From Halorientalis regularis (GTDB taxonomy: Archaea; Halobacteriota; Halobacteria; Halobacteriales; Haloarculaceae), in NCBI RefSeq assembly GCF_023698535.1, contig NZ_JALJCL010000002.1, positions 1-64,000 on the forward strand: DNA of 64,000 nt. Direction: 5' to 3'. The position numbers and the translations under genes are program-made. Below, in pieces: positions 51,728 through 61,110 of this stretch (position 1 is its first letter; every line of letters begins with the position of its first letter). Under the pieces are notes generated by a model that did no database searches, was not told the DNA's origin, and saw only the letters and a program-made list of their open reading frames with translations.

Positions 51728-52555
51728 ATGGAAGACAAGACGGTGCTGATCACGGGGGCGTCGTCCGGCATCGGCCGCGCGACGGCTGAGACGTTCGAGG
51801 CGGAGGGGTGGACGGTCTACGCCACGGCGCGTGATACGGACGACATCGAAGGCCTGGCCGAGGCGGGCTGTGTGACACAGGAACTCGACGTGACCGAGCC
51901 CGAACACGTCGAGGCCGCCGTCGAGCGCGTCATCGAGGACGTGGGACGGCTGGACTGTCTCGTCAACAACGCGGGCTACGCGCAGTTCGGGCCGCTGGAG
52001 GACGTGCCGACCGACCGCGTCCACGACCAGTTCGACGTGAACGTCTACGGCCCACACCGGCTGATCCGCGAGGCCCTGCCCCACATGCGCGAGCAGGGCG
52101 AGGGGACCATCGTCAACGTCTCCTCGGTCGCGGGCCGGGTCGCCACGCCGGGGATGGGCGTCTACAACGGCTCGAAGTTCGCCCTCGAGGGGCTGACCGA
52201 CGCACTCCGCGGCGAGGTCGACGATTACGGCGTCGACGCCGTGTTGATCGAACCCGGCCCCGTCGACACCAACTTCGACGAGCGCGCCGACGAGGAACTG
52301 GAGAACGGCACGGAGCGCTCGGGAGCCTACGACTCGATCTACGCGTTCTACGAGGAGGGCCAGACCTTCGGCGGCACCAGCGCGCTGTCGGTCCCGCCGA
52401 CGGACGTGGCCGAGACGATTCTGGAGGCGGCCTGTTCGCCCGACCCCGACCCGCGCTACCCGGTCGGCCAGCTCGCGAAGTACTCCTCGTTCCTGCGGTT
52501 CGTCCCGGACCGCCTGCGCGACGGGGCGTACCGACTGGTCAAGAAACTGGCATGA
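51728..52555 (+). CDS. Short-chain dehydrogenase/reductase
   Basis: 275 residues from MEDKTVLITGASSGIGRATA. NNAGYAQFGPLEDVP, VNVSSVAGRVATPG and YNGSKFALEGL carry the catalytic Asn, Ser and Tyr-x3-Lys. TARDTDD after beta-2 fits NADP(H). The longer C-terminus (RYPVGQLAKYSSFLRFVPDR) resembles oxidoreductases acting on retinol-like or fatty substrates. Its stop overlaps the glycerate kinase ATG (ATGA). Confidence 0.9.
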   Translation: MEDKTVLITGASSGIGRATAETFEAEGWTVYATARDTDDIEGLAEAGCVTQELDVTEPEHVEAAVERVIEDVGRLDCLVNNAGYAQFGPLEDVPTDRVHDQFDVNVYGPHRLIREALPHMREQGEGTIVNVSSVAGRVATPGMGVYNGSKFALEGLTDALRGEVDDYGVDAVLIEPGPVDTNFDERADEELENGTERSGAYDSIYAFYEEGQTFGGTSALSVPPTDVAETILEAACSPDPDPRYPVGQLAKYSSFLRFVPDRLRDGAYRLVKKLA

Positions 52556-53877
52556 TCGACGACCGCGACGAGCTGGCCCGGACGCCGGCCCACGATCTCG
52601 CGCTGTCATGCGTCGAGGCCGGGATCGACGCCGCCCGCCCGGAGCGTGTCGTCCGCGACGCGCTGACGGTCGAGGGCGACCAGTTGCGGATCGCCGACGC
52701 GGTGATCGACCTCGGCGGCTTCGAGGAGGTCGTCGTCCTCGGCGGCGGGAAGGCGGCGGCCCACGTCGCGGCCGCCTTGGAGACGGTCCTCGGCGACCGC
52801 CTCGACGGCGGCGTGGTGGTCACCAACGACCCGACTGGGACCGAGCGGGTCACGGTCCGGGAGGGCGACCACCCGGTCCCGAGCGAGCGCGGCGTCGAAG
52901 GCGCGCGAGCGGTCCGGGAGGCCGCCGACGACGCCGACGAAGACATGCTCGTCCTGGCGGTGCTGACCGGCGGCGGGAGCGCGCTGTTGCCCGCTCCGGC
53001 CGGCGACCTCGACCTGGCCGATCTGCAGAGCGTGACCGAGGCGTTGCTGGAAGCGGGCGCGCCGATCGAGGGGGTTAACGCCGTCCGGAAGCACTGCTCG
53101 GCGATCAAGGGCGGCCGCCTCGCGCGGGCGGCCGCCCCCGCGACGGTCCACACACTCCTGTTCTCGGACGTGGTCGGCGACGACCCGGCCGTGATCGCGA
53201 GCGGCCCGACCGTCCCGGACCCGACGGCGTTCGCCGACGCCGGGAGCGTCCTCGACGAGTACGGCGTCGACGCGCCCGAGGCCGTCCGCGAGCGGATCGA
53301 CCGGGGCGTTGCCGGCGAACTCGAAGAGACCCCGGGCGCCGACGATCCGGTCTTCGAGAGCGTCCGGGTCCACGTGCTGGCGAACGGGCGGACGGCCATC
53401 GAGGCGGCGCGGGGCGTGGCCGACGCGGACGTGACGCCGCTGGTGCTCGCGGCGGGCATCGAGGGTGAGGCCCGCGAGGTCGCCAAGACCCACGCGGCGG
53501 TGGCACGGGAGATCCGCGAGTGCGGTGACCCGGTCTCACCGCCCGCAGTCGTCCTTTCCGGCGGGGAGACGACGGTCACGGTCGACGGCGACGGTCGCGG
53601 CGGCCCAAACTGCGAGTTCGCGCTGAGTGTGGCCCCCTCGCTCCCCGAGGATGCCGTCCTCGCTGCGGTCGACACCGACGGCCGGGACGGCGCGAGCGCC
53701 GCGGCGGGTGCGCTGGTCGACGCCGAGACGGTCGACGGCGACGGGGCCGCCGGCCAGGCGCTCGCGGACAACGACGCGGCGGCGTACCTCGACGAGCGGG
53801 ACGCCCTGCTCCGGACGGGGCCGACTGGGACGAACGTCAACGATCTGCACGTGCTGGTCGTGGCCGACGACGAGTAG
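52552..53877 (+). CDS. Glycerate 2-kinase (MOFRL family)
   Basis: 441 residues. GGGKAAAHVAAALE, TGGGSALLPAPAGDL, RKHCSAIKGGRLARAA and the C-terminal MOFRL block (LSGGETTVTVDGDGRGGPNC, AAVDTDGRDGASAAAGALVD) define the family. It phosphorylates D-glycerate to 2-phosphoglycerate, feeding lower glycolysis. Translationally coupled to the SDR, which could supply or remove a glycerate-related substrate (inference). Confidence 0.93.
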   Translation: MIDDRDELARTPAHDLALSCVEAGIDAARPERVVRDALTVEGDQLRIADAVIDLGGFEEVVVLGGGKAAAHVAAALETVLGDRLDGGVVVTNDPTGTERVTVREGDHPVPSERGVEGARAVREAADDADEDMLVLAVLTGGGSALLPAPAGDLDLADLQSVTEALLEAGAPIEGVNAVRKHCSAIKGGRLARAAAPATVHTLLFSDVVGDDPAVIASGPTVPDPTAFADAGSVLDEYGVDAPEAVRERIDRGVAGELEETPGADDPVFESVRVHVLANGRTAIEAARGVADADVTPLVLAAGIEGEAREVAKTHAAVAREIRECGDPVSPPAVVLSGGETTVTVDGDGRGGPNCEFALSVAPSLPEDAVLAAVDTDGRDGASAAAGALVDAETVDGDGAAGQALADNDAAAYLDERDALLRTGPTGTNVNDLHVLVVADDE

Positions 53878-53933
53878 GAGGGCGACCGACCGGGTTTCGG
53901 GCGACTTTTCATCCGTCGGGGGCAAGGACAGGC

Positions 53934-54110
53934 ATGGACTTCGACCTGCAGAAGGCGGTGCTGGCACTGCACGTACTCGTGGGGATGGTGTTCGTCGGGC
54001 TGGGAGTCCAGAACTTCGTCAGCGGCCGTCGGGTCGGCCTCGTGCTGAACGGCCTGATCGGCCTGCTCATCATCGGGATGGGCGTCGGCGTCTCACGGCT
54101 GGTCGACTAG
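53934..54110 (+). CDS. Small two-helix membrane protein (58 aa)
   Basis: MDFDLQKAVLALHVLVGMVF, then a polar turn SGRR and VGLVLNGLIGLLIIGMGVGV. Two transmembrane helices with a basic loop. A TATA-like acttttcat lies about 27 bp before the ATG, supporting a leaderless gene. Its TAG overlaps the stop of the convergent ArsA gene. Function unknown. Confidence 0.65.
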   Translation: MDFDLQKAVLALHVLVGMVFVGLGVQNFVSGRRVGLVLNGLIGLLIIGMGVGVSRLVD

Positions 54111-55228
54111 TCGAGACAGGCCGCGACGACCCGCAACAGGTTCTCCCCGCGCACCTCGTCGGCGAACAATGGGACGCGTTTCACGTCGTGACCCCGGAAC
54201 AGATCCTGGGCCTCCTTGAGCGCTTTCTGCTGGACCTGCCACCGGCGCTGGCAGAACTCGCAGTCCTCTAGATCCGGCGAAACGAACCAGTCGCCCTCCA
54301 CGTCCGCCACGTCGGTCAGGTCCTGCATGACGCGGTTGACGACGACGGTCTCGACGGGCACCCCGAACGACTCCAGCCGATCCAGCAACCGCTGGGACTC
54401 CATCACGCTCAGTCCCTCTGGCACCATCACGATCCGGAAGTCCGTCTTCGCCGGATCGCGCAGAACGGACCGGAGCCGCTCGATGCGCTCACGTAGCACC
54501 TCCAGGTCCTCCATGTCAGCGCCCTGCTCGTCGTCACCGCCGCCGAAGGGCATGGAGTCAAACAGACCGCTGAGCCGCTGGCGCAGTTTCAGCAGGCGGC
54601 CCATCATCGAGTCGAGCAGTTCCGGCAGTTCGAGCAGTCTGAGGGTGTGGCCCGTCGGTGCGGTGTCGACGATCACCCGGTCGAACCGCTCGTCGTCCAT
54701 GTACTCTAGCAGGAGTCGCATCGCCGCCGCCTCGTCCATCCCGGGCATCGGGCCGGCGAGGGGGTCGGCGGCCGTGGCGTCGTCGTCCCCAGCGTCCGGT
54801 CCAGCACCGCCGGCCGGGCCAGCGCCTGACTGCTCGCCCTGTCCGCCCATGCCGCCCATTGGCCCGCCGCCGCCGAGCAGTTGCCCGAGCCCGCCCATCC
54901 CGCCGAGGCCGCCCTCGGAATCGAAGGGGCCGTCGCCGACGGCCTCCTCGGGGTCGATCTCGGCGGCGTAGAGGGGGATGTCCTCGCGGATGCGCTCTGG
55001 GTCGGCCGGAATGTCCGTCTCCAGAGTATCAGAGAGCGAGTGAGCAGGGTCGGTCGAGACGACCAGCGTGGCGGTGCCGTCGCGGGCGCTCGCGAGGGCG
55101 GTGGCGGCCGCCATCGTCGTCTTGCCGACGCCGCCTTTCCCGCCGTAGAGGACGTAGTCGGCCGCGTCGACGCCTGTCGGGACGGCCGTCTCGTCGATCT
55201 CCTCGACGGCCTCGACCTCGAGATCCAT
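54107..55228 (-). CDS. ArsA/Get3-type anion-transporting ATPase
   Basis: 373 residues. Deviant Walker A GGKGGVGKTTMAAA, switch I VVSTDPAHSLSDTL, switch II FDRVIVDTAPTGHTLRLLEL and CEFCQRRW (CxxC) near the C-terminus, as in Get3 dimer zinc sites. A ~50-residue Gly/Met/Ala-rich insertion (about 105-150) sits where Get3 has its client-binding region. Likely a tail-anchored-protein or related targeting ATPase; no arsenic genes are nearby. Confidence 0.9.
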   Translation of the reverse strand: MDLEVEAVEEIDETAVPTGVDAADYVLYGGKGGVGKTTMAAATALASARDGTATLVVSTDPAHSLSDTLETDIPADPERIREDIPLYAAEIDPEEAVGDGPFDSEGGLGGMGGLGQLLGGGGPMGGMGGQGEQSGAGPAGGAGPDAGDDDATAADPLAGPMPGMDEAAAMRLLLEYMDDERFDRVIVDTAPTGHTLRLLELPELLDSMMGRLLKLRQRLSGLFDSMPFGGGDDEQGADMEDLEVLRERIERLRSVLRDPAKTDFRIVMVPEGLSVMESQRLLDRLESFGVPVETVVVNRVMQDLTDVADVEGDWFVSPDLEDCEFCQRRWQVQQKALKEAQDLFRGHDVKRVPLFADEVRGENLLRVVAACLD

Positions 55229-55317
55229 ACCTACTGGTTCGTCGGGGGACTTGTGTACCCGTCGGTCCGGCGTGGCGGCTGGCGGGTGCCGACGGGCGAC
55301 GAAAAGCGAAAAGGGGG

Positions 55318-55473
55318 TCAGGACCGCGAGGAACGGGCCTCGCGGACGTCGTTGCCGTCCCTGATCTTGTCCTCGCAGTTGGGACAGACACGCGGTGCGT
55401 CGAGAGTCTCGGGTGCGAACACCCGGACGTACGCCTCAGTCACGAAAGAACCGCAGTTCTGACACTCAGGCAT
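55318..55473 (-). CDS. Small zinc-finger protein (51 aa, DUF7563-like)
   Basis: MPECQNCGSFVTEAYVRVFA followed by RVCPNCEDKIRDGNDVREAR. Two CxxC pairs (CQNC, CPNC) predict one zinc. The pattern matches a small haloarchaeal family I recall as DUF7563. It lies between ArsA and the XPD-like helicase on the same strand. Role unknown. Confidence 0.75.
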   Translation of the reverse strand: MPECQNCGSFVTEAYVRVFAPETLDAPRVCPNCEDKIRDGNDVREARSSRS

Positions 55474-55528
55474 CCGACTGAAAGCGGGGAATCACGCCAC
55501 ATATGCTTTCTGAAACGAAGTCGGGGGT

Positions 55529-58030
55529 TCACTCCGGCCGATCGTGGTCGCTCCAGAACGAGTCGAACTGCGGGCCGAGGAAATCGGGCGTCATCCGGAC
55601 GAATTCGCGGCGCTCGGCGGGCGAGAGGTACTCGTGGACGGAGTGGACGGCGTCCTCGGTGTAGCGCTCGCCGACCAGCATCCGGACGCCCACTTCGTCG
55701 GCCCCCCGGATGACGCGGCCGATGGCCTGGCGCGCGCGCCGGACCGCAGGGACGGTCAGCGCGTACTCGAAGGCCACGTCATCGCCGAACGCGCGGCCGT
55801 AGGCGGCCTGGACCGCGCGGACTCGCGGCGAGCCGATGTTGACCAGCGGGACGCCGACGACGGCGGCGGCGTGGAGTTTGTCCCCGTCGTAGTCGACACC
55901 CTCCGTGAGCGTGCCCCGCGTGCTGGTGACCAGCACCTTTCCCGGACCGCGGAAGAACTGCCGCTTCAGGTCGTCAGTGGCCTCGTTGCTCGAACTCTCG
56001 TCGACGAGGACCTCCTTCTCGACCATGTCCCGGAGGTAACTGCCAGCCCAGGCGGCCTCCCGGTAGTTCGGCATGGCGATCATCACGTTGCCGGGACTGC
56101 GGGCCACGGTCCGGAGGACCTGCTCGTACTCGTCGCGGGTGCGGTTGCCGTGGTCCCGGACCGGATCGCCGCGGTTCCGGGCGGTGTAGGCCGTCGCGTC
56201 GACGAGCCAGCTCGCCCGGTTCTCCTCGGGGAAGGTGAGCCCGTAGGATCGCGTCTCGACCGGTCGGCCGGGGTCGTCCTCGGAGGCCGCCAGCCCGCCC
56301 GTCCCGGTGGCCTCGATGGCGTCGAGTCCGGAGACGCGGGTGAACACGTCCAGCGGTTCCAGCGTCGCGCTCATGAGGACGCCGCCGCCGAGTTCGTCGA
56401 AGATCGTCCTGAGCGCCTGTGCGGGCATGCAGTCGTACAGCAGGAGGCCGGCGGTGTAGACCGCCTGCCAGGGGGCGGCGGTCGCGCCCGTCTCCGACGG
56501 GGAGTGTTCCAGTTCGATCTCGCGGAACGCGGTGGCGTGGTCGCGCTCGTACCAGTTGCCCATCACCGCCCCCACGGCGGCCGCGACGCACTGCCGGGAC
56601 TCGCCGAGTTCGTCCAGCGTCGTCTCGACGGCGGTCCCGACCGCGGCCAGCGAACGCCACAGGTCGCCACCGTACCCCTCCCGTTCGGCCCACTCGGTGA
56701 GGTCGTCGACCTCCTCGGTCTCGGGCTCCCGGAGCGGGACTTCCATGTCCTCCTCGGGGAGCGAGCGGAGATCCTGCTCCCAGCCACGGCCGAACTCCGA
56801 ATCGAGGTGGGCGGTCACGCGGTCGTCGAGCCAGCCCACCACGTCGTCGTAGAACTCCCGGGCCGTGGCGACGGCCTCGCGGGGCACGTCGTGGCTGGCC
56901 AGCCGGTCGGTCACCTCGCGTTCGTGGTCGCGGCTCTGGTTGGCCAGCTGCAGCAACTGGGCGCAGTCGTTGCGCGCCCGCACCAGGCTGTGCCGCCCCA
57001 CGCGATCCGAGAGCAGGTCACGGACGCGACCCTCTAACCTGTGGGCCTCGTCGACGATGACGAACGTACTCTCGTCGAGAATCGAGGACAGGAGGGGGCG
57101 CGAGTCGGGGTCGAACAGATGGTTGTAGTTGCCGATCACCACGTCGGCCTCGCCCAGCAGCACGCCCATCGCGCGATGCGGGCAGGTGCCGTGAGCGACG
57201 GACTCGGGCAGGAACTCCTCGGAAGTGAGAACGTTGTCCTCGCCGTCGGTGAAGTCGACGGGCGAGCCCTTGTTGCGGGCGTACCAGTCGGCCTCGAAGG
57301 GACAGTACAGCGGCGGGTCGTCGCCGTCGACCATCTCCTCGGGCGCACGGGGCTGTTCGCGGCGGTACGGCGATTCGACGCCGGCCGTCTCCAGGCGGTC
57401 GTCGGCCATCGTGTTGAACTGCTCGGGGTCGCGGCGGGCGGCCTCGGCGAGATCGGCCCCGCGTTTCGGGTCCCACCACTGGTCTTCTTCGTCCGCGTCG
57501 CCGCCGACGGCGGCGTCGGTCGCGGCCCCGCTGTGCGTGTCGGTCCCGCCGTCGGCCTCGACGAGGTGGGCGGTGTCTTCCCGGAGGTCTTCACAGCGGT
57601 CGTGGACGCTCTCGTCCCGCGGGAACAGGTCCTCGCGACCGTACGGACAGAGGTCGCGTTTGCCCACGAGGGCGATGCCGTCGAGGGGATCCTCCAGTCC
57701 CGAGTTGACGACACGAAGGTCCTCGACGAACTGATCGAGTTGCTGTTTGACCGGCGTGACGACCACGACGGACTCGTAGTCGTCCTCGCGGACGAGCGTC
57801 GTCGCGGCGGTCAGCGCCGCCATGGTCTTGCCCGTCCCGCAGGGGCCTTCCATCGCGAGGTAGCCGTTCTTCCGGCCCACCTCGATGGCCGCCTCGACGG
57901 CGTCGGGCTGGTTCGCGTAGGGCTCGTCGTAGCCGAAGTAGGGCCGCCAATCCGCGTCGTCGGCGTCGTCTCCCGCTCCACCGTCGTCGGCGGGCGCGGA
58001 CGCCGGGCCGGTCCCCTCACGGTCGCTCAT
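55529..58030 (-). CDS. XPD/Rad3-family Fe-S DNA helicase
   Basis: 833 residues from MSDREGTGPASAPADDGGAG; longer frames are not protein-like. Motif I MEGPCGTGKTMAAL, DEAH in FVIVDEAHRLEGRV, motif III-like GVLMSATLEPLDVFTR, motif VI RRARQAIGRVIRGADEVG. Four Cys between motifs I and II (DLCPYG, RCEDL, LYCPFE, GTCPHRA) match the 4Fe-4S ligands of XPD/DinG. 5'-3' unwinding in repair. Longer than crenarchaeal XPD owing to acidic insertions. Confidence 0.92.
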   Translation of the reverse strand: MSDREGTGPASAPADDGGAGDDADDADWRPYFGYDEPYANQPDAVEAAIEVGRKNGYLAMEGPCGTGKTMAALTAATTLVREDDYESVVVVTPVKQQLDQFVEDLRVVNSGLEDPLDGIALVGKRDLCPYGREDLFPRDESVHDRCEDLREDTAHLVEADGGTDTHSGAATDAAVGGDADEEDQWWDPKRGADLAEAARRDPEQFNTMADDRLETAGVESPYRREQPRAPEEMVDGDDPPLYCPFEADWYARNKGSPVDFTDGEDNVLTSEEFLPESVAHGTCPHRAMGVLLGEADVVIGNYNHLFDPDSRPLLSSILDESTFVIVDEAHRLEGRVRDLLSDRVGRHSLVRARNDCAQLLQLANQSRDHEREVTDRLASHDVPREAVATAREFYDDVVGWLDDRVTAHLDSEFGRGWEQDLRSLPEEDMEVPLREPETEEVDDLTEWAEREGYGGDLWRSLAAVGTAVETTLDELGESRQCVAAAVGAVMGNWYERDHATAFREIELEHSPSETGATAAPWQAVYTAGLLLYDCMPAQALRTIFDELGGGVLMSATLEPLDVFTRVSGLDAIEATGTGGLAASEDDPGRPVETRSYGLTFPEENRASWLVDATAYTARNRGDPVRDHGNRTRDEYEQVLRTVARSPGNVMIAMPNYREAAWAGSYLRDMVEKEVLVDESSSNEATDDLKRQFFRGPGKVLVTSTRGTLTEGVDYDGDKLHAAAVVGVPLVNIGSPRVRAVQAAYGRAFGDDVAFEYALTVPAVRRARQAIGRVIRGADEVGVRMLVGERYTEDAVHSVHEYLSPAERREFVRMTPDFLGPQFDSFWSDHDRPE

Positions 58031-58144
58031 TGAGAGACAGTGGGGGCGTCCTCGGGTATGAACCCCCGGATTCCGGCTGGCCGCTGTTTCCGAGCCAGCA
58101 AGTGCGCGTTCGCCCTTATTTGACCGCAAGGAGTACGATCGGGC

Positions 58145-59221
58145 ATGAACCGACGACGATTCGTGACAGCGCTGGGGGCCACCGGGGCCGCCGCCCTCGC
58201 GGGCTGTACCCAGGGTGACGAGAGTGGCGAGGAGACGACCGGGACCGAGACATCGACGGACGATGGGACCGGGACGGGCCCCGAGTCCGACGACAGTCCC
58301 GAGAGCGTCGTCGAAGCGTTCGTCACGAGGGCCGCCGAGGGCGACCGGGAGGGAGTCATCGCGCTCCTGCACCCGGCCCACCCGATGCACCCGGACAACG
58401 CCGAGAGCGGGCAGGAGTTCGAACTCGACGCTGCGGCCGAGGGCGTCGAGGGCGTCAGAACGGAGATCCAGACGCGAGACGCCACGGTCGAGGACGCCCG
58501 CTCGATCACCGGAACCGGCATCTTCTTCGAGGAGGGGGAACTGGCGGGGCTGCTCGACGGGCGGGACGCGGTGATCGTCGGGGCGCGGACGGTTGGCGGC
58601 GGCGCGACGGCGTTCCAGTCGCTCGTCGTCACCGCCGACGGGGAGTGGCGCATCCTCTGGCAGGGCGCCGAAACCGACTCGGGATCCGACCCGCCGGCGC
58701 TCCACCCCAGGGTGGTCGACGAGGTGACGGTCGCCGACGACGGCAGCAGCGCCGAGGTCCAGTTCGCCGAGTCGGCCGCGAACGGTCCCGTGACGGTCGC
58801 GTCGGCGACAGCCGGCGACGAGGCCACCGTCGAGTCACCGGCCGAGGCGGGGTCGCTCTCAGTCGAACTCGACCCGGCAGGCGACGAAGTCATCGTGACC
58901 GCGACCGTCGACGGCGAGACGCGGCCGGTCTACCGGGAACGAACCGGTGCCAGGCGCATCGTCGAGGCGGTTCGCGTCCAGCCCCCCGAGAACGACGACA
59001 GTCCGTGGGGGATGACCGCACGAGTCGTGGTGGCCGACTTCGAGAGCGACGGGTCGCTACGGGCCGAGTCGACGCGCTCCGGCGCGGAAAATGCCATCGA
59101 GCCGGCTGGAGCGGCGAACTACGTCGTCGTGGGCATCCACGAGGAGAGCGACGAGGTGGTCGTGACTCTGACCGAGGACGGCGAGACCGAGGAGATCCAC
59201 CGGGAGCGCGTCGCCGCGTAG
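58145..59221 (+). CDS. Secreted Tat lipoprotein, unknown function (358 aa)
   Basis: Twin-arginine start MNRRRFVTALGATGAAALAG with lipobox Cys (LAGC), then a Thr/Asp/Glu spacer. Residues about 50-150 resemble an NTF2/SnoaL-like domain (SPESVVEAFVTRAAEGDREG, VIALLHPAHPMHPDN). The remainder is three similar beta segments (VASATAGDEATVESP, VIVTATVDGETRPVYRERTG, VVVTLTEDGETEEIHRERVA). Divergent from the helicase across 114 bp. Confidence 0.8.
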   Translation: MNRRRFVTALGATGAAALAGCTQGDESGEETTGTETSTDDGTGTGPESDDSPESVVEAFVTRAAEGDREGVIALLHPAHPMHPDNAESGQEFELDAAAEGVEGVRTEIQTRDATVEDARSITGTGIFFEEGELAGLLDGRDAVIVGARTVGGGATAFQSLVVTADGEWRILWQGAETDSGSDPPALHPRVVDEVTVADDGSSAEVQFAESAANGPVTVASATAGDEATVESPAEAGSLSVELDPAGDEVIVTATVDGETRPVYRERTGARRIVEAVRVQPPENDDSPWGMTARVVVADFESDGSLRAESTRSGAENAIEPAGAANYVVVGIHEESDEVVVTLTEDGETEEIHRERVAA

Positions 59222-59230
59222 CCGACGGCG

Positions 59231-60337
59231 CTACTCGTCCGAGAAGTACTCCGCCAGACGCTGGGCGGCTTCCTCGGCGCGGGGCGTCACGAGGGCGAAC
59301 CGGAACCAGTCGGCACGCGACTCCCCGAAGGCCGCACCGGGCATCCCCGCGACGCCCGCCTCGTCGATCAGTCGCTCGACGTTCTCCATGGTTCCGGAGA
59401 ATCCAGGGAACCGCGCCATGACGTAGAAACCCCCCTCAGGCGTGGTGTACTCCGCACCGGCGGCGTCGAGGGCGTCGGTGAACACCTCGACCCGCGAGCG
59501 GAGCATCGCGCGATTCTCCGCGAAGTAGTCCGGCGGCGTCTCCCTGAGCGCCCGCCAGACCGCGTACTGGGCCGGCCGACTGCTCGTCACGTTGGTCAGC
59601 ATGTGCCGGGTCCGGAACCGGTCGACGAGCCAGTCCGGGACGATGGCGTAGCCCACCCGAAAGCCCGTGATCGCCAGCGATTTCGAGAAGGCGTTGGTGA
59701 CCACGCGACGGTCGGAGTCGACAGCGAGTGCGCTGGTGAACGCGTCGCCGTAGTCGAAGTGGTCGTACACCTCGTCGCTGACCAGCAGGGCGTCGTAGGT
59801 CTCGGCGACGTCGACGAGTTCGCGGATCGTCGCCTCGGGGTAGACCGCGCCCGTCGGGTTGTTCGGGCTGTTGACGACGATCAACGCAGTGTCGTCGCTC
59901 GCGGCGTCCCGGACGGCGTCGGGGTCGAGCCGGCCGTCGTCGTCGACGGCGACGTAGCGTGCCCGCCCGCCGAGCAGGTTCGTCCGCCCGGCGTAGTAGG
60001 GGTAGACCGGATCGGTCAGGATCACCTCGTCGCCAGCGTCGCGGGTCAGCCCCTCGGCCATCGCGAGGTGGTTGGCCTCGCCCGCGCCGTTCGTGACCAG
60101 CACCTGTTCGCGGTCGACGTTCCGGCGGGCGGCGATCTCCTCGCGCAATTCCAGCAGGCCCTCGCTGGCGGGATACTGGAACTGTTCGGGATCGCCGTCC
60201 GCGTACTCCACCAACCCCTCGCGGAGCGCCCCCGGCGGCTCCCAGTCCGGGTTCCCGCTCACCATGTCGATGACGTCCCCCGCCGCGGCGTCCGCGTACT
60301 GCATGACACGGAAAAATTGCGGCCGCTCGTAGTCCAT
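59231..60337 (-). CDS. PLP-dependent aminotransferase class I/II
   Basis: 368 residues from MDYERPQFFRVMQYADAAAG. PLP lysine in VTNAFSKSLAITGFRVGYA, Asp/Tyr pair in LLVSDEVYDHFDYG, NSPNNPTGAVYPE and C-terminal Arg in WFRFALVTPRAEEAA. Aspartate-aminotransferase-like; the exact amino-acid pair is not readable. Convergent with the lipoprotein gene. Confidence 0.92.
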   Translation of the reverse strand: MDYERPQFFRVMQYADAAAGDVIDMVSGNPDWEPPGALREGLVEYADGDPEQFQYPASEGLLELREEIAARRNVDREQVLVTNGAGEANHLAMAEGLTRDAGDEVILTDPVYPYYAGRTNLLGGRARYVAVDDDGRLDPDAVRDAASDDTALIVVNSPNNPTGAVYPEATIRELVDVAETYDALLVSDEVYDHFDYGDAFTSALAVDSDRRVVTNAFSKSLAITGFRVGYAIVPDWLVDRFRTRHMLTNVTSSRPAQYAVWRALRETPPDYFAENRAMLRSRVEVFTDALDAAGAEYTTPEGGFYVMARFPGFSGTMENVERLIDEAGVAGMPGAAFGESRADWFRFALVTPRAEEAAQRLAEYFSDE

Positions 60338-60546
60338 ACCGCCACTTCGGAGTCCCGAAACCTGTGTCTTTCCAACTGCGCCCGCCACCTGTCAGATCGT
60401 GATGTTATCCCTCGGAAAATTGCTTTATCACTGATAATGGAGCTGTACATCGCGGCCGTCGGCGACGGGGACAACCTCCACCTCGACACGCGTGACCTGA
60501 CCGGGTGACCGCGGAGTTCTTTGTGGGCGCGGCCGTCACTCCCGCC

Positions 60547-61065
60547 ATGCACGAGTTCGCCTCCGACCCGCCCATCGAGGAGACCGTCGGCGACCGACTC
60601 CGCGAGGCCGACCAGACCGTGGCCGTCGCGGAAGGCTGTACCGGCGGGCTCGTGGCGACGCTGTTGACGGCCACGCCGGGCGCGAGCGACTACCTCGACC
60701 GGGCGCTGGTGCCCTACTCGTACGACTCCCTGCGGGAGTTGCTGGCGCTCGACCGCGAACTGCTCGACGAACACGGCGTCGTCAGCGGACCGGTCACCCG
60801 CGACCTCGCCCGGGCCGTCCGCGATACCGCGGGCACGACCTGGGGGCTCGCGACCGCCGGCGTCGCCGGGCCGGAGGGTGGCACGCCCGAGAAACCCGTC
60901 GGTACCGCCTTCGTCGCCGTCGCCTACGCGGGCGAGTGGGGGAGTGGGACCTCGACGGCCAGTGTCGAGCGCTACGGGATCGACGGCGACCGCGCGGCGG
61001 TCCGCGAGCGGGTCGCACGACGGGCGCTGTCGGACCTGAACAGTCACGTCACCGACCGGGTGTGA
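60547..61065 (+). CDS. CinA C-terminal-domain protein, catalytic residues altered
   Basis: 172 residues from MHEFASDPPIEETVGDRLRE. Clear CinA/PncC fold: VAVAEGCTGGLVATLLTATP, PGASDYLDRALVPYSYDS, VAGPEGGTPEKPVGTAFVAV. The family AESCTGG reads AEGCTGG here, and the lysine I remember as part of the Ser-Tyr-Lys site (YSNEAK) is Leu (YSYDSL). It may not deamidate nicotinamide mononucleotide. TATA-like gttctttg about 30 bp upstream. Confidence 0.82.
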   Translation: MHEFASDPPIEETVGDRLREADQTVAVAEGCTGGLVATLLTATPGASDYLDRALVPYSYDSLRELLALDRELLDEHGVVSGPVTRDLARAVRDTAGTTWGLATAGVAGPEGGTPEKPVGTAFVAVAYAGEWGSGTSTASVERYGIDGDRAAVRERVARRALSDLNSHVTDRV

Positions 61066-61110
61066 GGGGACGGGAAAGCCTTTGAGGGGGCCGGACCTGC
61101 CATCGGACGG

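Noticed and set aside
58145..58574. Overlapping plus-strand Arg-rich frame inside the lipoprotein gene
   Set aside because: Shadow frame with no start signal and no domain.
60437..60508. 23-codon ATG frame (MELYIAAVGDGDNLHLDTRD)
   Set aside because: Too short to support, and the TATA-like tttatca is only ~12 bp upstream. Could be a gene remnant but no evidence.
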